Source: Cytophagales bacterium
Lineage (GTDB): Bacteria > Bacteroidota > Bacteroidia > Cytophagales > Amoebophilaceae
Assembly (NCBI GenBank): GCA_022360235.1
Contig: JAKSDE010000314.1
Location: 1 to 5,140, forward strand
Reading direction: 5' to 3'
DNA length: 5,140 bases
Under the pieces are notes generated by a model. The model was not told the DNA's origin. It saw only the letters and a program-made list of their open reading frames with translations, and made no database searches. A program made the position numbers and the translations under genes. Positions within the stretch are counted from its first letter, which is position 1. The number at the start of each line of letters is the position of its first letter. Positions 3,273 to 5,140 of this stretch are shown here, piece by piece.

Positions 3273-5140
3273 TTACTTCTTAGTATAGATATGGTTCTTA
3301 CCTGAGATCGCATCTCTCCATTTACCATTTCTAAAAGATTGTAAATGAATATGCGGTGCAGAACTATAAGGGTTATTGATATCAAACCTCATCTTCCTCA
3401 ACCCATCTTGGGATACTAAAATAAGATCGCCCACCTTATTTGTTATTGTTTTAGTACCCTCACCCAACCATTCTCTAGCAGACTTATAAGCTGCTTGTAC
3501 GCCAGGACTAGCCCTTGTAATTCTTTTCTCAAGGCTGCTAAGCTGTTGTGTGGCCTTGACATCTCTCTTAACGCCCACTTCTTTTACTCCTTGACCTCCC
3601 GTTGTCTGAGTAGGTTGTCCAGCCTTCACTTTAGCGTCCTCAGTTCCCGTTTTAGCCCCAGCTGATGTACTGGAAGCGGCCTTTGGCCCTGTTTTAGCGA
3701 CTTGGTCTTGCTCGACCTTATCTTCGGAGGGGACTCTTGGCTCACTTTGCAACTCAATTTGACTTTCCTCTTTTAGCATCTCTGATTTAGCTTGCTGTAT
3801 ACTTTGCAATTCACCTGCTAGCACTTCAAATTTTCCTTTATAACTATTAAATTCTTCTTTTAATTTTTTTAATTTTAGAGCTTTTAATTTTTCTAAGCTT
3901 TCAGCACAGTTCTCAAAATCACATTCCTTATCTAACAACGCGTTATCTACCTTCTGGAATTCCCTCTTCGACAACCCGCCATGGTAGAGTAGAAAATCTC
4001 GGAATAGACCTACACTGTTAGCGTATAGCTTTGCCTCTACAACGTTTTGATCTATCTCTGCAACGTTTTGATCTATCTCTGCAACGTTTTGATCTATCTC
4101 TGCAACGTTTTGATTTATCCCTGCAACGTTTTGATTTATCCCTGCAACGTTTTGATTTATCTCTTTTTCAATAAATTGGACTACTATCAATGCAGCTTCA
4201 GGATACAGCTTTTTAGTGTTAGATTGCGTAGCTTCCAGAAATTCAGCTTCAACATCCGGTGTTTCGGTGTTAGATTGCATAGCTTGCAGCTGTTTTTTAT
4301 ATGCTTCTACACCGGAATTATATTGATAGATTATCTCTTTATATTGACAGTATGCCTCGTGACTTTCTTTGTACTTTTTAAGTTGACTAGCTAAAACTAG
4401 CTCCAGTTTACCGATCACAGATTGAATGAATTGCGTGCTAACCTTGCTCTTGGCTTTTTTAGCCTGATGAATAGTATCCTCAAATTTGCTTTGAACTTTT
4501 TTAGCACTTTCTATAATACTCTCTAGCTTATCTGAAGCAGATTCCTGAGCTTCTTTAATCACGTTTGTAAGTTCTGTAAGCGTTGTACTAAATTCTTTGT
4601 ATAGGTCACTATCTTTATTAAGCATAGCAGCTGCTTGAGTATACTTGTTAGGGATATCTTGAGCTTCCTGAGATACAGCTAGGCTCTTGAACGCTTCTTT
4701 AGCGAATGTATCAGCCATTTCTTTAATAGCTTTAATTAATACTTCCTTCTTTTCTACCTCAGCTAGAAATTCTTTTTCCAATTCCTCAAATGTATTAACC
4801 ATTTCTTTAATAGCTTTAATTAATACTTCCTTCTTTGCTGCCTCCTTAGCCTTTAAGTCTGCTTGAGCGGCTGCTAACGCTTGTTTGAGTTGTGTTAATT
4901 CTTCCCCTTGCGCCTCTAAAGCGGCTATTAATGCTTTTTCTTTCTCCTTTAAGTCTGCTTGAACTTTTGTTAACGCTTCTTCTTTCTCCTCTAAGTCTGC
5001 TTGAGCTTTTGTTAACGCTTCTTCTTTCTCCTTTAAGTCTGCTTGAGCTTTTGTTAACGCTTCTTCTTTCTCCTCTAAGTCTGCTTGAGCTTTTGTTAAC
5101 GCTTTTTCTTTCTCCTTTAAGTCTGCTTGAACTTTTGTTA
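3273..5140 (-). CDS. Large coiled-coil protein with C-terminal PHIH toxin-like domain, 5' end outside window
   Basis: The frame is open from the TAA at 3273..3275 to the right edge, at least 622 codons. An ATG at 4802 is internal, because the same frame continues upstream with clear coding repeats. In order (residues counted from the codon at 4802 as 1): before residue 1, a 14-residue repeat of type ALTKAQADLEEKEE; a 28-residue duplication containing KKEVLIKAIKEM; a helical region rich in K, E and Q (1-215); six INQNVAG/IDQNVAE heptads (about 216-257); a further coiled coil (about 290-345); a polar linker rich in S, T, G and P (about 350-415); and a C-terminal domain (about 434-509) with WLGEGTK, DGLRKMRFDI, APHIHLQSF, NGKWRDAI and HIYTKK. 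H484, H486 and H504 are candidate catalytic residues. This resembles histidine-based predicted RNase tips of polymorphic toxins; the exact family is uncertain. The next gene, one base away, would be its immunity gene. Its N-terminus and secretion signal are not in the window. Confidence 0.85.
   Translation of the reverse strand, partial: TKVQADLKEKEKALTKAQADLEEKEEALTKAQADLKEKEEALTKAQADLEEKEEALTKVQADLKEKEKALIAALEAQGEELTQLKQALAAAQADLKAKEAAKKEVLIKAIKEMVNTFEELEKEFLAEVEKKEVLIKAIKEMADTFAKEAFKSLAVSQEAQDIPNKYTQAAAMLNKDSDLYKEFSTTLTELTNVIKEAQESASDKLESIIESAKKVQSKFEDTIHQAKKAKSKVSTQFIQSVIGKLELVLASQLKKYKESHEAYCQYKEIIYQYNSGVEAYKKQLQAMQSNTETPDVEAEFLEATQSNTKKLYPEAALIVVQFIEKEINQNVAGINQNVAGINQNVAEIDQNVAEIDQNVAEIDQNVVEAKLYANSVGLFRDFLLYHGGLSKREFQKVDNALLDKECDFENCAESLEKLKALKLKKLKEEFNSYKGKFEVLAGELQSIQQAKSEMLKEESQIELQSEPRVPSEDKVEQDQVAKTGPKAASSTSAGAKTGTEDAKVKAGQPTQTTGGQGVKEVGVKRDVKATQQLSSLEKRITRASPGVQAAYKSAREWLGEGTKTITNKVGDLILVSQDGLRKMRFDINNPYSSAPHIHLQSFRNGKWRDAISGKNHIYTKK
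4041..4161 (-). repeat. 21-base tandem repeat encoding six heptads (INQNVAG / IDQNVAE)
   Basis: The plus-strand core AACGTTTTGAT occurs at 4041, 4062, 4083, 4104, 4125 and 4146, exactly 21 bases apart. Translated on the minus strand, it gives six 7-residue units I-(N/D)-Q-N-V-(A/V)-(G/E). Spacing of I and V fits a heptad coiled coil. The first three units in reading order have N and G/E, and the last three have D and E, so the array grew by local duplication in two blocks. Confidence 0.93.
4715..4836 (-). repeat. 38-base direct repeat, 84 bases apart, inside the coiled-coil gene
   Basis: Bases 4715..4752 and 4799..4836 are identical over 38 bases. They encode KKEVLIKAIKEM twice, as part of a 28-residue duplication (KKEVLIKAIKEMVNTF and KKEVLIKAIKEMADTF). 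The 84-base offset is exactly twice the 42-base unit of the neighbouring array, so both follow the same helical periodicity. Confidence 0.9.
4935..5140 (-). repeat. 42-base tandem repeat encoding a 14-residue coiled-coil unit
   Basis: Units lie at 4935..4976, 4977..5018, 5019..5060, 5061..5102 and 5103 to beyond the edge; the plus-strand marker GTCTGCTTG recurs every 42 bases from 4953. Each encodes A-L-T-K-(A/V)-Q-A-D-L-(K/E)-E-K-E-(K/E), two heptads. Units 2 and 4 are identical, unit 3 differs by one base, and unit 5 matches unit 1 (both with V and K) as far as the window goes. This pattern suggests duplication of blocks of several units. The array continues past base 5140, so its copy number is unknown. 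Confidence 0.93.

Noticed and set aside
3272..3385. Longer version of the 67-residue partner gene starting at 3385
   Set aside because: The extension overlaps the conserved end of the PHIH domain in another frame; the ATG at 3271, one base after the upstream stop, fits coupling much better.
4041..4161. Regular short repeats that might suggest a CRISPR array
   Set aside because: The units are contiguous 21-base tandem copies with no spacers and lie in frame within a coiled-coil gene.
4216..4290. Short direct repeat around GTGTTAGATTGC, 51 bases apart
   Set aside because: It encodes ATQSNT and AMQSNT in frame and is too short and diverged to call as a separate repeat element.
4047..4394. Plus-strand open frame with a repeated IYLCNVL peptide
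   Set aside because: It is the antisense of the heptad array and neighbouring coding sequence; its repeat only mirrors that of the real gene.
4800..4802. ATG at 4802 as the start of the coiled-coil protein
   Set aside because: The same frame continues upstream to the window edge with strongly coding repeats, so this methionine is internal to the KKEVLIKAIKEM duplication.

Overview
All supported genes in this window lie on the minus strand and read from right to left. The DNA is visibly AT-rich. Possible promoters fit the Bacteroidota pattern (a TTTG-like box, then TAnnTTTG), and start codons mostly lack a strong Shine-Dalgarno. I infer a Bacteroidota chromosome. Short exported proteins, very repetitive coiled coils, REP-like hairpins and a decayed gene would suit a host-associated lineage such as the Amoebophilus/Cardinium group, but that placement is a guess.

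In transcription order, the first element is a large coiled-coil protein whose start lies beyond base 5140. It carries 14-residue tandem repeats, a long helical body, a six-copy 7-residue repeat, a low-complexity linker and a compact C-terminal domain with a PHIH motif. I read it as a polymorphic-toxin tip. One base after its stop begins a 67-codon gene, the probable immunity protein (3068..3271). Next come two short exported proteins, 2533..2922 and 1265..1720. They share nearly the same promoter region, signal peptide and first mature residues (27 of 37 identical) but have unrelated C-termini. Each is followed at once by its own unrelated cytosolic-looking gene: 1883..2536, overlapping by 4 bases, and 868..1251, after a 13-base gap. 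At the left edge lies a fourth exported protein, broken by two single-base frameshifts: one just after its ATG, and one at a run of seven G.

The window therefore looks like a toxin/immunity island: three tandem effector-immunity pairs plus a decayed fourth effector gene. Each pair is followed by one or two copies of the same small hairpin repeat, and the two small effectors are built by attaching one secretory leader to different tips. The toxin-immunity reading is an inference from gene order, coupling, C-terminal variability and resemblance to known tip domains. No biochemical function can be read directly from the sequence. The three intergenic gaps (665..867, 1721..1882, 2923..3067) hold the hairpins and the conserved upstream block and no genes that I can see.
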